Assembly (NCBI RefSeq): GCF_038148855.1 | Contig: NZ_JBBVGR010000003.1 | Location: 124,001-188,000, forward strand | Direction of reading: 5' to 3' | DNA: 64,000 bases | Source: Phycobacter sedimenti | GTDB lineage: Bacteria; Pseudomonadota; Alphaproteobacteria; Rhodobacterales; Rhodobacteraceae | Made by a program: the position numbers and the translations under genes | The notes under the pieces: generated by a model | Database searches by the model: none | What the model was told of the DNA's origin: nothing | The model's input: the letters and a program-made list of their open reading frames with translations, nothing else | Shown here: positions 26,683 to 35,741 of the stretch, in pieces | Layout: each line of letters begins with the position of its first letter | How positions within the stretch are numbered: position 1 is the first letter of the stretch

Positions 26683-29124
26683 TCAGATCACCTGACCCCG
26701 GCGCCGCCCATCGGCCACGCTTTCTTTGGCGATGCGGGCGATTTCCGGGATGGCCGCGCGAAGGCGCGCGTCGATCTGCTCGGCAACCCCCATCTGCGCC
26801 CCACGCGCGTCGATGTTGACGGTCACGCCTGAGCCAATGCTGCCGCCCCGGCCATAGTCAGCCGCTTCGCGCCGGTTTAGCACCCGTTCCCCGCGCTGCA
26901 GGATTGTCGGAACTTCGTCAGGGCGCAGACCGGCCCAACCGCCGGAATGCATCCGTGGAGCCGCTGCAAAGGCCACCGCAGGTACAGAGCGGCTATGTCC
27001 GGACAGTCCAACGATACCGCCCGCATGCGAGACGGCCGCCGCGACGGAACCGCCGCCAAAGATGCCGGAGAGCGCCGAGGCGATGGGCCCCAGCACCGCG
27101 CGCTTGAAGGACAGAACCGCGAGGTCCGCCAGGATCGAGCGCACGAGGCCCTTGAAGTCGAATTTGCCGGTTTCGACAAAACTCCGAAACGCGCTTTCTG
27201 CGCCACTGAAGGCTCCAGTCAGGCTTTCGCCGAGGCCTTTGCCCCAGTTCAAAGCCTCTGTGGCATAAGCCTGAAGAGATTCTGAGACTGCGCGCCAACC
27301 GGTAGCGATCTGTTCGCCAGCGGTCCCGGCCGTACCAGCAGCTCGGCCCATAGCATCCGACAGCCGATCTGCGGAGGCCGTGGCCTCATCCAGCGCCGCT
27401 GCACCTTCTTCACCCGTGCCGGCAACGGCATCGCGAAGTGCGCCCCAGGAGGTGAGTGAGGCGGTTGCACCGTTGGCGAGATCCGTCGCCGCCTGCCTAT
27501 AGGTGTTCGCGGTGGCCAATGCCTCGGCGGCAATGCTATCAAGCCCAAGGTCGGGAACAGTGAGTGGGTTATCCTCGAAGGCGCGCCGAAATGCCTCTGC
27601 CGCAGCCGTTCCGGCATCTGCGGAGGCCCCGGCGAAAGGGTTCTGAATGTCGCCGAGGCTGATTTCGCCGATCTGACCGAATGTGGTCTCAATGCCGACA
27701 GCCGCCAGCGCATCGCGGATGTTTCCCGTAAACGCGTCGATCCGGCGGATCGCCCCGTTCAGCATGGCCTCGATCCCGTCGAGCATGCGGTTGGCCGCCG
27801 AGAAGACCAGATCCCCGATCACATCCGGAAGGCGCGACCAGATCTCGCGCACGGCGAGAAGTGCGCCCTCGAAGGTGTTGGCGGTGGTGTTGCCAAAGGC
27901 GACCACACTCTCGATGGCTCCAGCCATGCCGGTCGCCGCATCGGCTTTGAGATCATAAAACGTGGCTGTGGCACGCGACCCGGCCGCGTTGGCCCCCATT
28001 TTGATCCGTTCCCAGACCTCGACAGCGACATCTTTCAAAAGCCGCATGGCCTCACCGAAGCCGCCTGCGCCAGACGCCAGCCGGGTGAACCAGTAGACCA
28101 GTTCGCCTGCGCCCACGATCAGCGCACCGATGCCGGTCCGGATCAGCGCGCCTTTCAGCACGACAAGCGTGGTGGCGAGGCCTCGGACAGAGAGCGCCGC
28201 GGCGGCCATGGCGGCCACCCAACGTCCGGCGAGGAAAGTTGCAAAAGTCCCGGCGTAGATGGCCAGTCGATCAAGGTTGGCCAGGACCGCGTCAAAAGCC
28301 TGGCTGATCGGGCTTGTGGAAGACGCCAACGCAACAAAGGCGTTCGCCGCGGTCTCCAACATGGGCGCCAATGCGACAGCGATCCGGTTGCGCACGCCAG
28401 TAAACACCTGGCCGATGCTGACCAGCGCGAGTTCCGACCGGCGCATGGCTGCGATGGCATCAGCGTCGAGCACCGCGCCAAGCGCCTGCGCCTGCGCGCC
28501 AAGCCGCGTCATCTCTGCCCCGCCGTTTTGCAGCAGCGGGATCAGCCGCGTCGCATCCGAGGCCATGGCCTCGAGATAGAAGGTCATCTCCTGCTGGCTG
28601 GCGCCCGCGCGCTCGAGGCTGTCGACATAGAGTTGCAGCGCTTCGGGGCCTGAAAGCCGGGCGAACTGGTCCGCCGTCACCCCCACTCTTGGCGCGATGT
28701 TCTCGAAGAAATCCGCCATCGGACCGCCGCCGGTTTGCAGGAAATCACCTACGCGGTCGTTCACGTCCTTCAGGATGTCGGCCAGCTTCTCTTGCTCGAT
28801 CCCCACGGTGGCCGATGCCGCCGACCAGCGCTGGAACAGCTCTGGATTGGCATTGGCGACCTGGGATAGTTGGCCGATTTCGTTAGCCGCTGCGACGGTT
28901 GAGCGGGTCATCGCGACAACGGCACCGGCCAAAGCAGTTGCGGCAGCGGTCGCGGCGATCCTGGCCCTGCGCGCGAAGGCGGCCATACGGGCGTTTGCGA
29001 GTTCCATTTCACGGCTGAGACGCCCGAAGCCACGAGATCCGGCCTCTCCGACACCTTCCAGCTCAGCACGCACTTGTCGGCCTCCCGTCGCGGAAAGCCG
29101 GACGGAAACGCGCTTTTCTGCCAT
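26683..29124 (-). CDS. tail tape measure protein
   Basis: 813 residues, the longest tail gene. The first 100 residues are helical and charged (VSVRLSATGGRQVRAELEG), followed by long Ala-rich helices, a hydrophobic mid-section (ALSVRGLATTLVVLKGALI) and a Gly-rich C-terminus. It sets tail length; at about 1.5 angstrom per residue the tail would be roughly 120 nm, an estimate from family behaviour. Confidence 0.9.
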   Translation of the reverse strand: MAEKRVSVRLSATGGRQVRAELEGVGEAGSRGFGRLSREMELANARMAAFARRARIAATAAATALAGAVVAMTRSTVAAANEIGQLSQVANANPELFQRWSAASATVGIEQEKLADILKDVNDRVGDFLQTGGGPMADFFENIAPRVGVTADQFARLSGPEALQLYVDSLERAGASQQEMTFYLEAMASDATRLIPLLQNGGAEMTRLGAQAQALGAVLDADAIAAMRRSELALVSIGQVFTGVRNRIAVALAPMLETAANAFVALASSTSPISQAFDAVLANLDRLAIYAGTFATFLAGRWVAAMAAAALSVRGLATTLVVLKGALIRTGIGALIVGAGELVYWFTRLASGAGGFGEAMRLLKDVAVEVWERIKMGANAAGSRATATFYDLKADAATGMAGAIESVVAFGNTTANTFEGALLAVREIWSRLPDVIGDLVFSAANRMLDGIEAMLNGAIRRIDAFTGNIRDALAAVGIETTFGQIGEISLGDIQNPFAGASADAGTAAAEAFRRAFEDNPLTVPDLGLDSIAAEALATANTYRQAATDLANGATASLTSWGALRDAVAGTGEEGAAALDEATASADRLSDAMGRAAGTAGTAGEQIATGWRAVSESLQAYATEALNWGKGLGESLTGAFSGAESAFRSFVETGKFDFKGLVRSILADLAVLSFKRAVLGPIASALSGIFGGGSVAAAVSHAGGIVGLSGHSRSVPAVAFAAAPRMHSGGWAGLRPDEVPTILQRGERVLNRREAADYGRGGSIGSGVTVNIDARGAQMGVAEQIDARLRAAIPEIARIAKESVADGRRRGQVI

Positions 29125-29172
29125 GGAAAGACGTCCTCATTAGATGACACCTCGTTCCAGTTGGAAACGAGG

Positions 29173-29511
29173 TCAGGTCAGGCCTGATCCGGCCTGAAGG
29201 TGTTCATTGATCTTGCGCACCATCACCGCCTCGATGGGCGGCAGGAGTTCCGCGAGGATGAGGGGCGAGAGACCGAGGGCCGCACCGAGTTGCAGGGCGA
29301 CGCCGATATCCCAGCCGAGGACAGCGCTGCCACTCATCCCGCCGGCCACCCGAACCTGTCCGCCGAGGCGCTGGACCAGATCCCAGACCTGCCAGCCCTC
29401 AAAACTGCGCGGCGCGTGAAGACTGCGCGGGCATTCCACACACGCAGAGGGGCATGCGGCGCAATAGTCACCGCCCCCGCCAAACTCCCAGTCGGCGAGA
29501 GCGGTCAGGCG
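29173..29511 (-). CDS. tail assembly chaperone GT extension, made by -1 frameshifting
   Basis: 112 codons in the -1 frame relative to the upstream G-like gene, open from the slippery site to TGA. The portion from 29439 could be read as a separate 88-residue ORF from GTG but has no good RBS. The extension begins RLTALADWEFGGGGDY and has a cysteine cluster (CAACPSACVEC), then a helical part (LILAELLPPIEAVM). Joined to G it gives a protein of about 233 residues. In lambda the GT form recruits tail tube protein onto the tape measure. Confidence 0.78.
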   Translation of the reverse strand, partial: RLTALADWEFGGGGDYCAACPSACVECPRSLHAPRSFEGWQVWDLVQRLGGQVRVAGGMSGSAVLGWDIGVALQLGAALGLSPLILAELLPPIEAVMVRKINEHLQAGSGLT

Positions 29512-29873
29512 TTTTTTTCCGCATCCAGAATGAGCGCGCCGGCGATGTACTTAGTCTGAAAGGCCTCGAAGATTGGCCAGAGTTCCAGCAGAGCGTCGAT
29601 GCCTTGGGGCGTCAGGGCCAGCGGTTTTCCGTCCTCATCACCGACGCCGTCCCAATCTTTCACGACGATCCGGGCGACGGCTTTGGCGACAATGCGCGCG
29701 AGATCGTCGTTGGAATGGGCCGCATCGCTTTCAGCATCTACCGCCGCGGCGACAATTGCCGGATCGCTCCGTGCGGCCAACATAATGGCCGTGGTCAGCG
29801 GCTCCACCAGCAGGCGGACACCGTGACAGAGATCGAGCCAGCGGGGCTCAGTTGAGAGGTTCAGTCGCAGCAT
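29505..29873 (-). CDS. tail assembly chaperone G-like protein
   Basis: 122 residues, mostly helical, located between the major tail protein and the tape measure, the fixed place of lambda gene G. It ends in a run GAA AAA AAC just before its stop, the site of the proposed frameshift. Family members bind the tape measure during tail assembly. Confidence 0.82.
   Translation of the reverse strand: MLRLNLSTEPRWLDLCHGVRLLVEPLTTAIMLAARSDPAIVAAAVDAESDAAHSNDDLARIVAKAVARIVVKDWDGVGDEDGKPLALTPQGIDALLELWPIFEAFQTKYIAGALILDAEKNA
29511..29517 (-). promoter_or_regulatory. programmed -1 ribosomal frameshift site A AAA AAC
   Basis: The heptamer A AAA AAC on the minus strand has the correct phase: zero-frame codons are GAA AAA AAC. 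It lies three codons before the stop of the G-like gene, and slipping by -1 opens the frame that runs on to the GT extension. This is the canonical X XXY YYZ design used for tail chaperones. Confidence 0.85.
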
Positions 29874-29875
29874 GG

Positions 29876-30814
29876 TCAGTAATCCTCCCGGTCATTGATG
29901 AGCGTGACGGTACACATCCGGCCCGCGTCGGGATCGCTGGCGGCCTGCCAGTCGAAGGTCGCCTGCACGCCTTGCGGGCCGGAAATCTCGATCCGGGGGC
30001 GCGGAAGATAAACGGCATGGGCCGTCAGGGTCAGGGTCTCGCCGGTGGGCAGCGTGTAGGAGAACTCGAGCTCGCAGGCCTCGCCGTTGATCGCTTGGGT
30101 AACCAGCGTCTGATCGGCGAAACGGACGACGACATTGCCGGTCAGAGCCGCAATCGATGGGTCCGCGCCGTCGATCTTGCCATCGGCCCGGATCGTTTCA
30201 ATGCGGTCGAGATTGTTGGCATAGGTAAGGTCGGCGGAGACAACGTTACCTATGTTGACCCCGTTTCGCGTAATGGCCCCGTTGAAATGGCCAAAGCGTT
30301 TTAGCGCGATATTGGCGGGCGTGCCTACCGCCGTGCTCGTGGCGATCGCTTCACCCTGCGCCACGATGCTGGCAGTTGCGGTGAGCAACCCGGAGCGCGC
30401 CATCTGCCAGTTGAGGCTGTCCACCATGCAGCCGGAATACATGGCGAAGCGTGGCACCTCCGGCATCCCGGTCTCGACCGAGAACGACGGCAGCGCCCAG
30501 TTTCCGGACCGGAATTCGTGGGTGTAGGGTCCCGCGCCGGTGGTTGTCGGGGTGCCAAAAGCGGCCGTCAGCCAGAAGCCAAACGCCTCGGCATCCAGCG
30601 GCACGACCACATCGCCATCCGCCGTCACTGCATCTTTGATCGGCGCCTGCGGATCCCGGCCATAGCCCAGAAGTTCCGAGGTTTGCAGCGGTTGCTCAGC
30701 CCCCAGCGTCGTGCTGGCAAAGGGCATCTTGGTGAAGCCGCTCACAGGCGGCGTGCCATAGGTCGTCTCAAAAGCAAGCGCCATTTGCGCTCGCGCCCCT
30801 TGGGCTCGTGCCAT
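29876..30814 (-). CDS. major tail tube protein
   Basis: 312 residues, beta-rich, starting MARAQGARAQMALAF with the phrase FETTYGTPPVSGFTKMPF found in phage tail tube proteins. ATG 30814 is supported by CAGGAG seven bases upstream; the frame is open to 30838. It lies just before the G/GT genes. Confidence 0.85.
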   Translation of the reverse strand: MARAQGARAQMALAFETTYGTPPVSGFTKMPFASTTLGAEQPLQTSELLGYGRDPQAPIKDAVTADGDVVVPLDAEAFGFWLTAAFGTPTTTGAGPYTHEFRSGNWALPSFSVETGMPEVPRFAMYSGCMVDSLNWQMARSGLLTATASIVAQGEAIATSTAVGTPANIALKRFGHFNGAITRNGVNIGNVVSADLTYANNLDRIETIRADGKIDGADPSIAALTGNVVVRFADQTLVTQAINGEACELEFSYTLPTGETLTLTAHAVYLPRPRIEISGPQGVQATFDWQAASDPDAGRMCTVTLINDREDY

Positions 30815-30916
30815 GGTGTTCTCCTGTCCCGGAAACAATGCTAGAGGCGTCGCGTGACATCACAGAACCCGCGTTTTCCTCGGGTTGCGGATCACGCGCG
30901 CATTTGAGGGGCTGCC

Positions 30917-31123
30917 ATGTTTGAAACAATTTTCACCATCATCATCGGGCTGGCGGCCCTTTATATCGTTCTTTGGATCTACATCCTGCTTCCTGCAGGA
31001 ATGGCCACGAAGCGTGGCCGTAGTGCCTTTGGCTGGGTCGTTCTGAGCCTGCTATTCTCGCCAATCCTGGCCTGCCTTTTGCTTCTACTCCTCGGGGACA
31101 ATCCCAACGCGCAGCGCACTTAG
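30917..31123 (+). CDS. small membrane protein, reverse-strand cargo gene
   Basis: 68 residues on the strand opposite to the late operon. Two hydrophobic helices (IFTIIIGLAALYIVLWIYILL and VVLSLLFSPILACLLLLLL) flank a basic loop (ATKRGRSAFG). RBS GAGGGG precedes ATG. Small membrane proteins in such positions often act in lysogens, for example in superinfection exclusion; that role is a guess. Confidence 0.65.
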   Translation: MFETIFTIIIGLAALYIVLWIYILLPAGMATKRGRSAFGWVVLSLLFSPILACLLLLLLGDNPNAQRT

Positions 31124-31145
31124 CCGGGGAACGGTCACTTGGCGC

Positions 31146-31565
31146 TTATCCAAGCGGATCGCTTGTGGCGTAGAACAGGGACACCCTGATCACGGCCGCC
31201 TTCAGGCTCGCCGCGCCCTCGACAGGCAGGTCGACAGGCTGTGGGGCTTCGGCCTCGACCCAGTCACAGAGCCCGCCCAGCGTCCGGTCGGCGGCGAGCG
31301 CCGTGCCGATGCTGGTGCACAGCGTATCGAAAGCGGCATCACGGTCGGCGCCCTGCACGACCGCCTCGATTTCGGCGCGATGCTGGTAATGGTAGCGCAG
31401 GGGCGAGAGCGTCACCTCGGGCTCCCCCGGCTCGCCGTCGCGCAGGATCAGCAGGCCTGTGGACGGGACGCGCTCGGGCAGCACGTCACCGCGAAGGGCG
31501 GTGGCGGCCAGCGCCGAGAGCCGCGCGTGCAGCGCGGCGAGGATGGATTCCCGTGAGGTGGGCAT
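31146..31565 (-). CDS. tail terminator/completion-like protein
   Basis: 139 residues, alpha/beta, located between the head-tail connector group and the tail tube gene. That is where lambda has gene U. REAL sequence cues are weak: RESILAALHARLSALAATAL at the N-terminus and a final AAVIRVSLFYAT strand as in phage terminator proteins. Its operon neighbour on the 5' side is displaced by the inserted HEPN gene. Confidence 0.65.
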   Translation of the reverse strand: MPTSRESILAALHARLSALAATALRGDVLPERVPSTGLLILRDGEPGEPEVTLSPLRYHYQHRAEIEAVVQGADRDAAFDTLCTSIGTALAADRTLGGLCDWVEAEAPQPVDLPVEGAASLKAAVIRVSLFYATSDPLG

Positions 31566-31650
31566 CTTCAGCCAACTCTTTCTGTATATGGCGAAACGGG
31601 TTGGTTCCGATTAACTTGCCAATTGCTGAAGCTGCGGGAGGCGGAATCAC

Positions 31651-32349
31651 ATGCGAAAGATCAGTCCAGATGGCGTTTGGAACGATTTTGCTGCTCAGCT
31701 TGACGAGCAATTCGCGTATTATCAGAGCTCGTGGAACACGCTCAAGGGTGCCGACGACAGGAAGATTGCAACCGAAAACTACATCCTGACCATCGGCGTG
31801 ATGTTCGAGGGGTATGTGAACGATTTGGTTTTCGCCTATGCTAATAGAGACTGCTCGAAGGTGATGCAGCACCTTGAGAATAGCCTCCGAGCTTGTTTAC
31901 AGACGGTGCCCAAAGCAGAAGCTGCATTCAATAAGTTCGGTGATTTCAAGCAAAGAGACCACCTTACAAAATCCGATCTAAAGGAAATTCTCGATCCGGA
32001 AGGCCGCAACACGTCGTTTCCAGACTTTGCATCAATCGAAGATCGAGCAAACCAGTGGCTCGCTTCGGCGCATGCGCAGAAATTTACAAACCTAAGCGCC
32101 CAACAGCGAGCAGTTATTAATGCGGCGATTGCTGCTAGAAACAATCTCGCACATCGGAGTAAGTCCTCTCTCGACAGGTTAAATGTCGTTTTCAACGCTG
32201 GAGCTCTCCATCCGACGGGACTCAAGCGGAACGTCAATCTTATCCAACAAGCGGGTCACTATCTTAAAGCCCGTCCAAACAACGGGGATTCTCGGGCAAT
32301 CATTTTGGGCCGCCTTCTAAGAAATGCCTCGGAAGCATTGGTTCACTGA
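31651..32349 (+). CDS. HEPN-domain protein, reverse-strand cargo gene
   Basis: 232 residues, all-helical, with R163-NNLA-H168, the R-x4-H motif of HEPN ribonucleases, after a long first helix. It resembles RiboL-PSP/MAE_28990-type HEPN proteins. The gene is inverted relative to the tail genes and splits them, has its own RBS (GGGAGG) and is lower in GC than its surroundings, so it looks recently acquired. HEPN RNases of this kind are often toxins or abortive-infection effectors. No antitoxin gene is adjacent. Function inferred. Confidence 0.7.
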   Translation: MRKISPDGVWNDFAAQLDEQFAYYQSSWNTLKGADDRKIATENYILTIGVMFEGYVNDLVFAYANRDCSKVMQHLENSLRACLQTVPKAEAAFNKFGDFKQRDHLTKSDLKEILDPEGRNTSFPDFASIEDRANQWLASAHAQKFTNLSAQQRAVINAAIAARNNLAHRSKSSLDRLNVVFNAGALHPTGLKRNVNLIQQAGHYLKARPNNGDSRAIILGRLLRNASEALVH

Positions 32350-32379
32350 CCAGTGACTGTTTTGCAACCATCTGAAGTT

Positions 32380-33012
32380 TCAGTCATAATCTCCCCCCAC
32401 CCAGTTCGCCACGATCAGCCCCGGCACGGCCGCCTGCGCGCGCTCTGCATCCCGTGCCAGATCCAACCGTTTCGCGAGCTTCACCTGTGGCACCAGTAGG
32501 AAGATCGGTACTGTCGCCTTACCGCGCCCGGTCTTTGAGCGAGACGCAACGCCCAGTCCGCGGCTGTTCAACCGCCCGTCGGCCACCAAGAGGCTCGGTC
32601 CCCGGCGCCGATAGACAAACCGCAACCGTAGCCCCCGCCGCCGTTCCCATTCCCCAGGCGTGATGCGCCCACCTTTCAGACCTTTGCCTGCCGCCGCTGT
32701 GGGGATCGCGAGCCAAAACCCGTCCTTCGAGCGGATCAAAGGGCCCGTGTCGTGCGCGCCGACGATGACCGGGGCCTTCGACCAAACCAGCGCAGCCGCT
32801 TTGAGGCTTTCACCAGCCTTTGGATAGGTCTGGCTCCGGATCGAATTCGCGAGGCGACGGCCAAGCCCCGCTTGGGTGATCTGCCCGCGCCAGGCGGATT
32901 TCAGGTCAGTGCCAGATTCGCGCATCGCGGCGCTGACAGCCTTTTCGCCGGCCTTGATTTCAGCCGCCATCACGGCGACGAGGTCGGGTGTAATATCGAG
33001 GCCAAGTTTCAT
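32380..33012 (-). CDS. minor tail/connector protein (DUF6441 type)
   Basis: 210 residues, basic. It has an N-terminal helical part (AVMAAEIKAGEKAVSAAM, SAWRGQITQAGLGRRLANSI) and a Gly/Arg-rich beta part (GLRLRFVYRRRGPSLLVA). It fits the DUF6441/gpZ-like neck proteins of alphaproteobacterial siphoviruses. ATGA overlap with the upstream adaptor. Confidence 0.72.
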   Translation of the reverse strand: MKLGLDITPDLVAVMAAEIKAGEKAVSAAMRESGTDLKSAWRGQITQAGLGRRLANSIRSQTYPKAGESLKAAALVWSKAPVIVGAHDTGPLIRSKDGFWLAIPTAAAGKGLKGGRITPGEWERRRGLRLRFVYRRRGPSLLVADGRLNSRGLGVASRSKTGRGKATVPIFLLVPQVKLAKRLDLARDAERAQAAVPGLIVANWVGGDYD

Positions 33013-33320
33013 GCGGGGGTCAGTTCTATCGTCCAGACCAGCCGCTCGCGGTCACGCCGCGGTTCGCCATGGATCAGGAAGGTCTCCTCCCCGATCAGGA
33101 CCTGCTCCTGTGGGCGGGGATTTGGGATATCCACCACCCGAACGTCGATCCGGGTAGTGTCAGAAAGCAGCCGGGCCGATCCGAACTCGGTGATCTCGTC
33201 AGGACGGCGCAAGATGCCCCGGGCACGGGTGAACTGCCCCTCGCTGTCCCTATGCCAGATCTCGACCGAGAGATTGGCATCGAGGAAGAGCACCCCAAGG
33301 GCATCGGCGAAGGCGCTCAT
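33009..33320 (-). CDS. head-tail adaptor protein
   Basis: 103 residues, mainly beta, with the small-barrel pattern of phage head-tail connectors. TGATG overlap with the capsid stop. In lambda this slot holds FII. The sequence RGILRRPDEITEFG fits the family but is not diagnostic. Confidence 0.75.
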   Translation of the reverse strand: MSAFADALGVLFLDANLSVEIWHRDSEGQFTRARGILRRPDEITEFGSARLLSDTTRIDVRVVDIPNPRPQEQVLIGEETFLIHGEPRRDRERLVWTIELTPA

Positions 33321-34333
33321 CAGGTCCGTTTGGCTGAGCGCAGCACCTGAGGCCGGGTGCAGATCGGCAGCGGGTTGCTTTCGATCTCAAGGCGCACCCA
33401 TTCGTCTCGGTCGCGGTCGGGGATCATGCGGGCATAGAGCGGCAGGCCGAGCGTGTTCACCGTCTCGAACGTGTCGGCTGGTGCGTAGTAAATCTCGAAC
33501 AGCCCCTCGACCCCCTCGGGGTAAAAATACGCCTTGTCCGTAGGCACGCCGAAGCCGAGGCCCCCGCGATAGCGGCGGAAGGTGATGCCGCCAAAGCTGA
33601 CCTCTTCGCCGACGCGGCCTCGCAAATCGGCTGCGGCTGCGGTGTTGAGATAGGTCTCGCGCACCTCCTTGTGCGCAACAAGATCGGCAAAGAAGGCCGA
33701 GCCGCATTCTGCGCGGAGCTGGACCTGACCGGCAGCCAGCCCGCCGAGGCTGTCTTCCACGCTTTCGATCAACGCTTGGCAGCGTTTGCGCAGGGCGCCA
33801 GATGCAGGCGACTGGTTGTCGAGATCGAAGTCGACCTCGGCCGCCGGGGTGATGCCGAACTCTGTATAGTAATTGATCACCGTGGCGCCGTCCTTGGGGT
33901 CCTTCACCACGCCCTGAATGCCGTTGAAGAGGTGGAACTCGAAGGTCGCTTCCGCGTCGTTGCGCAGCCGCCTCATCTTGACGGCCACTTCGGACTGTAG
34001 CTGCTGGACTGCTGTCTCCGAGCCGAAGTCCCGGACACCCTGGATTTCCGAGGCCCAGAGAACATCCTGCTTCTTGAACTGTCGGCATACGAAGGCGCGC
34101 ATGTCGCGCCGTTCGGGCACCTGTTGTTCATAGGCCGAGCCACGTTCCGAGAACGGGATCAGCGACAGTGTGCCATCGCGGCTTTCGATCATCACGGTGC
34201 GCTGGCGCACGCCGCGCGACCCAAAAAGGCCAGAGCCCGACAGGATCGCCGGTTTGAAGGGGATGTTTTCCAGAGCCCGGGTGAGCTCGATGATGCTGAA
34301 GGCGTCGCCCTCGAAGATGTCCATGGTGGCCAT
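33320..34333 (-). CDS. major capsid protein (lambda E / Phage_cap_E)
   Basis: 337 residues, full length for the HK97-fold capsid E family. MATMDIFEGDAFSIIELTRA is the typical N-terminus. GLFGSRGVRQRTVMIESRDG and the C-terminal GLPLYARMIPDRDRDEWVR also fit. RBS GGAGG precedes ATG 34333. Confidence 0.92.
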   Translation of the reverse strand: MATMDIFEGDAFSIIELTRALENIPFKPAILSGSGLFGSRGVRQRTVMIESRDGTLSLIPFSERGSAYEQQVPERRDMRAFVCRQFKKQDVLWASEIQGVRDFGSETAVQQLQSEVAVKMRRLRNDAEATFEFHLFNGIQGVVKDPKDGATVINYYTEFGITPAAEVDFDLDNQSPASGALRKRCQALIESVEDSLGGLAAGQVQLRAECGSAFFADLVAHKEVRETYLNTAAAADLRGRVGEEVSFGGITFRRYRGGLGFGVPTDKAYFYPEGVEGLFEIYYAPADTFETVNTLGLPLYARMIPDRDRDEWVRLEIESNPLPICTRPQVLRSAKRT

Positions 34334-34378
34334 TGCGCCAACCTCCTGAATTTCGATGAAACGGATGCGCGCCGGAGC

Positions 34379-34750
34379 TCAGCGCAGGATGATGCCGAGC
34401 GCGGCCAAAGCCGTTGTGGCGGCGGTGATCTGCGCCTCGGTTGCGCCGTCGGGCCAAACGATCTCATGCTGGTTCACAAGCGCGGGGCCGCGCAGGACGA
34501 CAACGCCCGGTGCATCGGCCGCCGTGGCATCGACACCGGCCCAGAGAATGCCGGCGACGTTCTGGCTGCCGTTCGTAGCCGCCGGTGCAAGGCCAGTGTA
34601 TTTACCGCCGGTGGTGATCTTGCCCAGCACGGTGCCGGGTTCGAGCTTTCCAGCCCCGGAAGCGATGGTGACGGTTTCTCGGGTGTAGTCGCGGAGCACT
34701 TCCCAGACGAGGAAGCCGCCCGCGTGTTTGCCTTCTGTGAGCGTGGTCAT
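34379..34750 (-). CDS. head decoration protein (gpD)
   Basis: 123 residues with the gpD fold pattern (LRDYTRETVTIASGAGKLEP, GTVLGKITTGGKYT). It lies directly before the capsid gene, as in lambda. It stabilises the expanded shell. RBS AAGGA. Confidence 0.88.
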   Translation of the reverse strand: MTTLTEGKHAGGFLVWEVLRDYTRETVTIASGAGKLEPGTVLGKITTGGKYTGLAPAATNGSQNVAGILWAGVDATAADAPGVVVLRGPALVNQHEIVWPDGATEAQITAATTALAALGIILR

Positions 34751-34756
34751 GGACGC

Positions 34757-35737
34757 TTATCCTTTCGTCTTGAAGGTGCGGGCGATCACATCGCCCCAGG
34801 ATTGGGTGGTGGCCGCACGCCCGGGTTGGGCATGGACGGCGGTGATGTCGGGGGTGGCTTCGGCCTTGGCCGCGAGAAGGCGAATTCTGACCTCGTCGAG
34901 ACCCACGTCTTCTTCGAGGAACCGGCCTGCCATCTGCGGCTGGCCCGCGAGCCTGCAGAGATCGATCACGGCCCGCGCATGTGCGATGGCCTCGGCGCGA
35001 ACGGATGCGGTGTCAGCCATTGTGAGCTCACTCGCGGCCATGGTTGGCGCTTCCGCAGCTGGATGTTCGGGGTCAGGTAGGGAGTTGGCCTCTGCAATAC
35101 CCTCGAACTGGGGCTCAGGGGCTGCAGGCTCGCCTCCCTCACTTGCTGCCTCGACCACTTCCGGCGGCGCGTTGCGGAAGCGCGCCACATCGAAGGACGC
35201 AACAAGTTTCACAGGCTCGGCGATACGGTCGATGAAGCCGAGCTCCAGCGCGTCCTTGGCATCAAGCCAGGTCTCAGCCGCCATCAGGGTGGCGATTTCC
35301 TCATCCGGCTTGCCCGATTTCGTGGCATAGCCCTGAATGAGGCTGCTTTTGACCTTGTCGAGTGCCTCGGCCGTGGACCGCATATCCTCGGCCGTGCCCA
35401 TGACCAACCCCGAGGGGTCGTGGATCATCAGGAAAGCGTTTTCGGGCATGACGATGCTGTCGCCTGCCATGGCGATATAGCTCGCCGCCGAGGCCGCGAT
35501 GCCATCGATCCAGACGGTGATCTCGCCCGGGTGCCGCTTCAACGCGTTGTAAATGGCGACCGCGTCAAAGACCGAGCCGCCGGGGCTGTTGAGACGCAGA
35601 TCAATCGCCGCATCGTCGGGCAGCGCACCGAGTTCCGCGAGGAACCCCTTTGCTGTGACGCCATAGGCGCCGATTTCGTCATAGATCAGCACTTCCGTGC
35701 CCGAGGTGCGGGCACGGATCGTGTACCAGGATTTCAT
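34757..35737 (-). CDS. ClpP-like prohead protease and scaffold (gpC-like)
   Basis: 326 residues from ATG 35737 (GGAG eight bases upstream; the frame is open to 35845). A ClpP/S49-type protease occupies residues 1-200: LNSPGGSVFDA, DGIAASAASYIAMAGD with the nucleophile Ser, and MIHDPSG with the His. The following acidic, Ala/Pro/Glu-rich region is scaffold-like. It matures the capsid and degrades the scaffold. Confidence 0.9.
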   Translation of the reverse strand: MKSWYTIRARTSGTEVLIYDEIGAYGVTAKGFLAELGALPDDAAIDLRLNSPGGSVFDAVAIYNALKRHPGEITVWIDGIAASAASYIAMAGDSIVMPENAFLMIHDPSGLVMGTAEDMRSTAEALDKVKSSLIQGYATKSGKPDEEIATLMAAETWLDAKDALELGFIDRIAEPVKLVASFDVARFRNAPPEVVEAASEGGEPAAPEPQFEGIAEANSLPDPEHPAAEAPTMAASELTMADTASVRAEAIAHARAVIDLCRLAGQPQMAGRFLEEDVGLDEVRIRLLAAKAEATPDITAVHAQPGRAATTQSWGDVIARTFKTKG

Positions 35738-35741
35738 GGGA

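Noticed and set aside
29173..29439. Separate 88-residue gene starting at GTG 29439
   Set aside because: No RBS, and the same frame is open back to the slippery heptamer; better explained as the frameshift extension.
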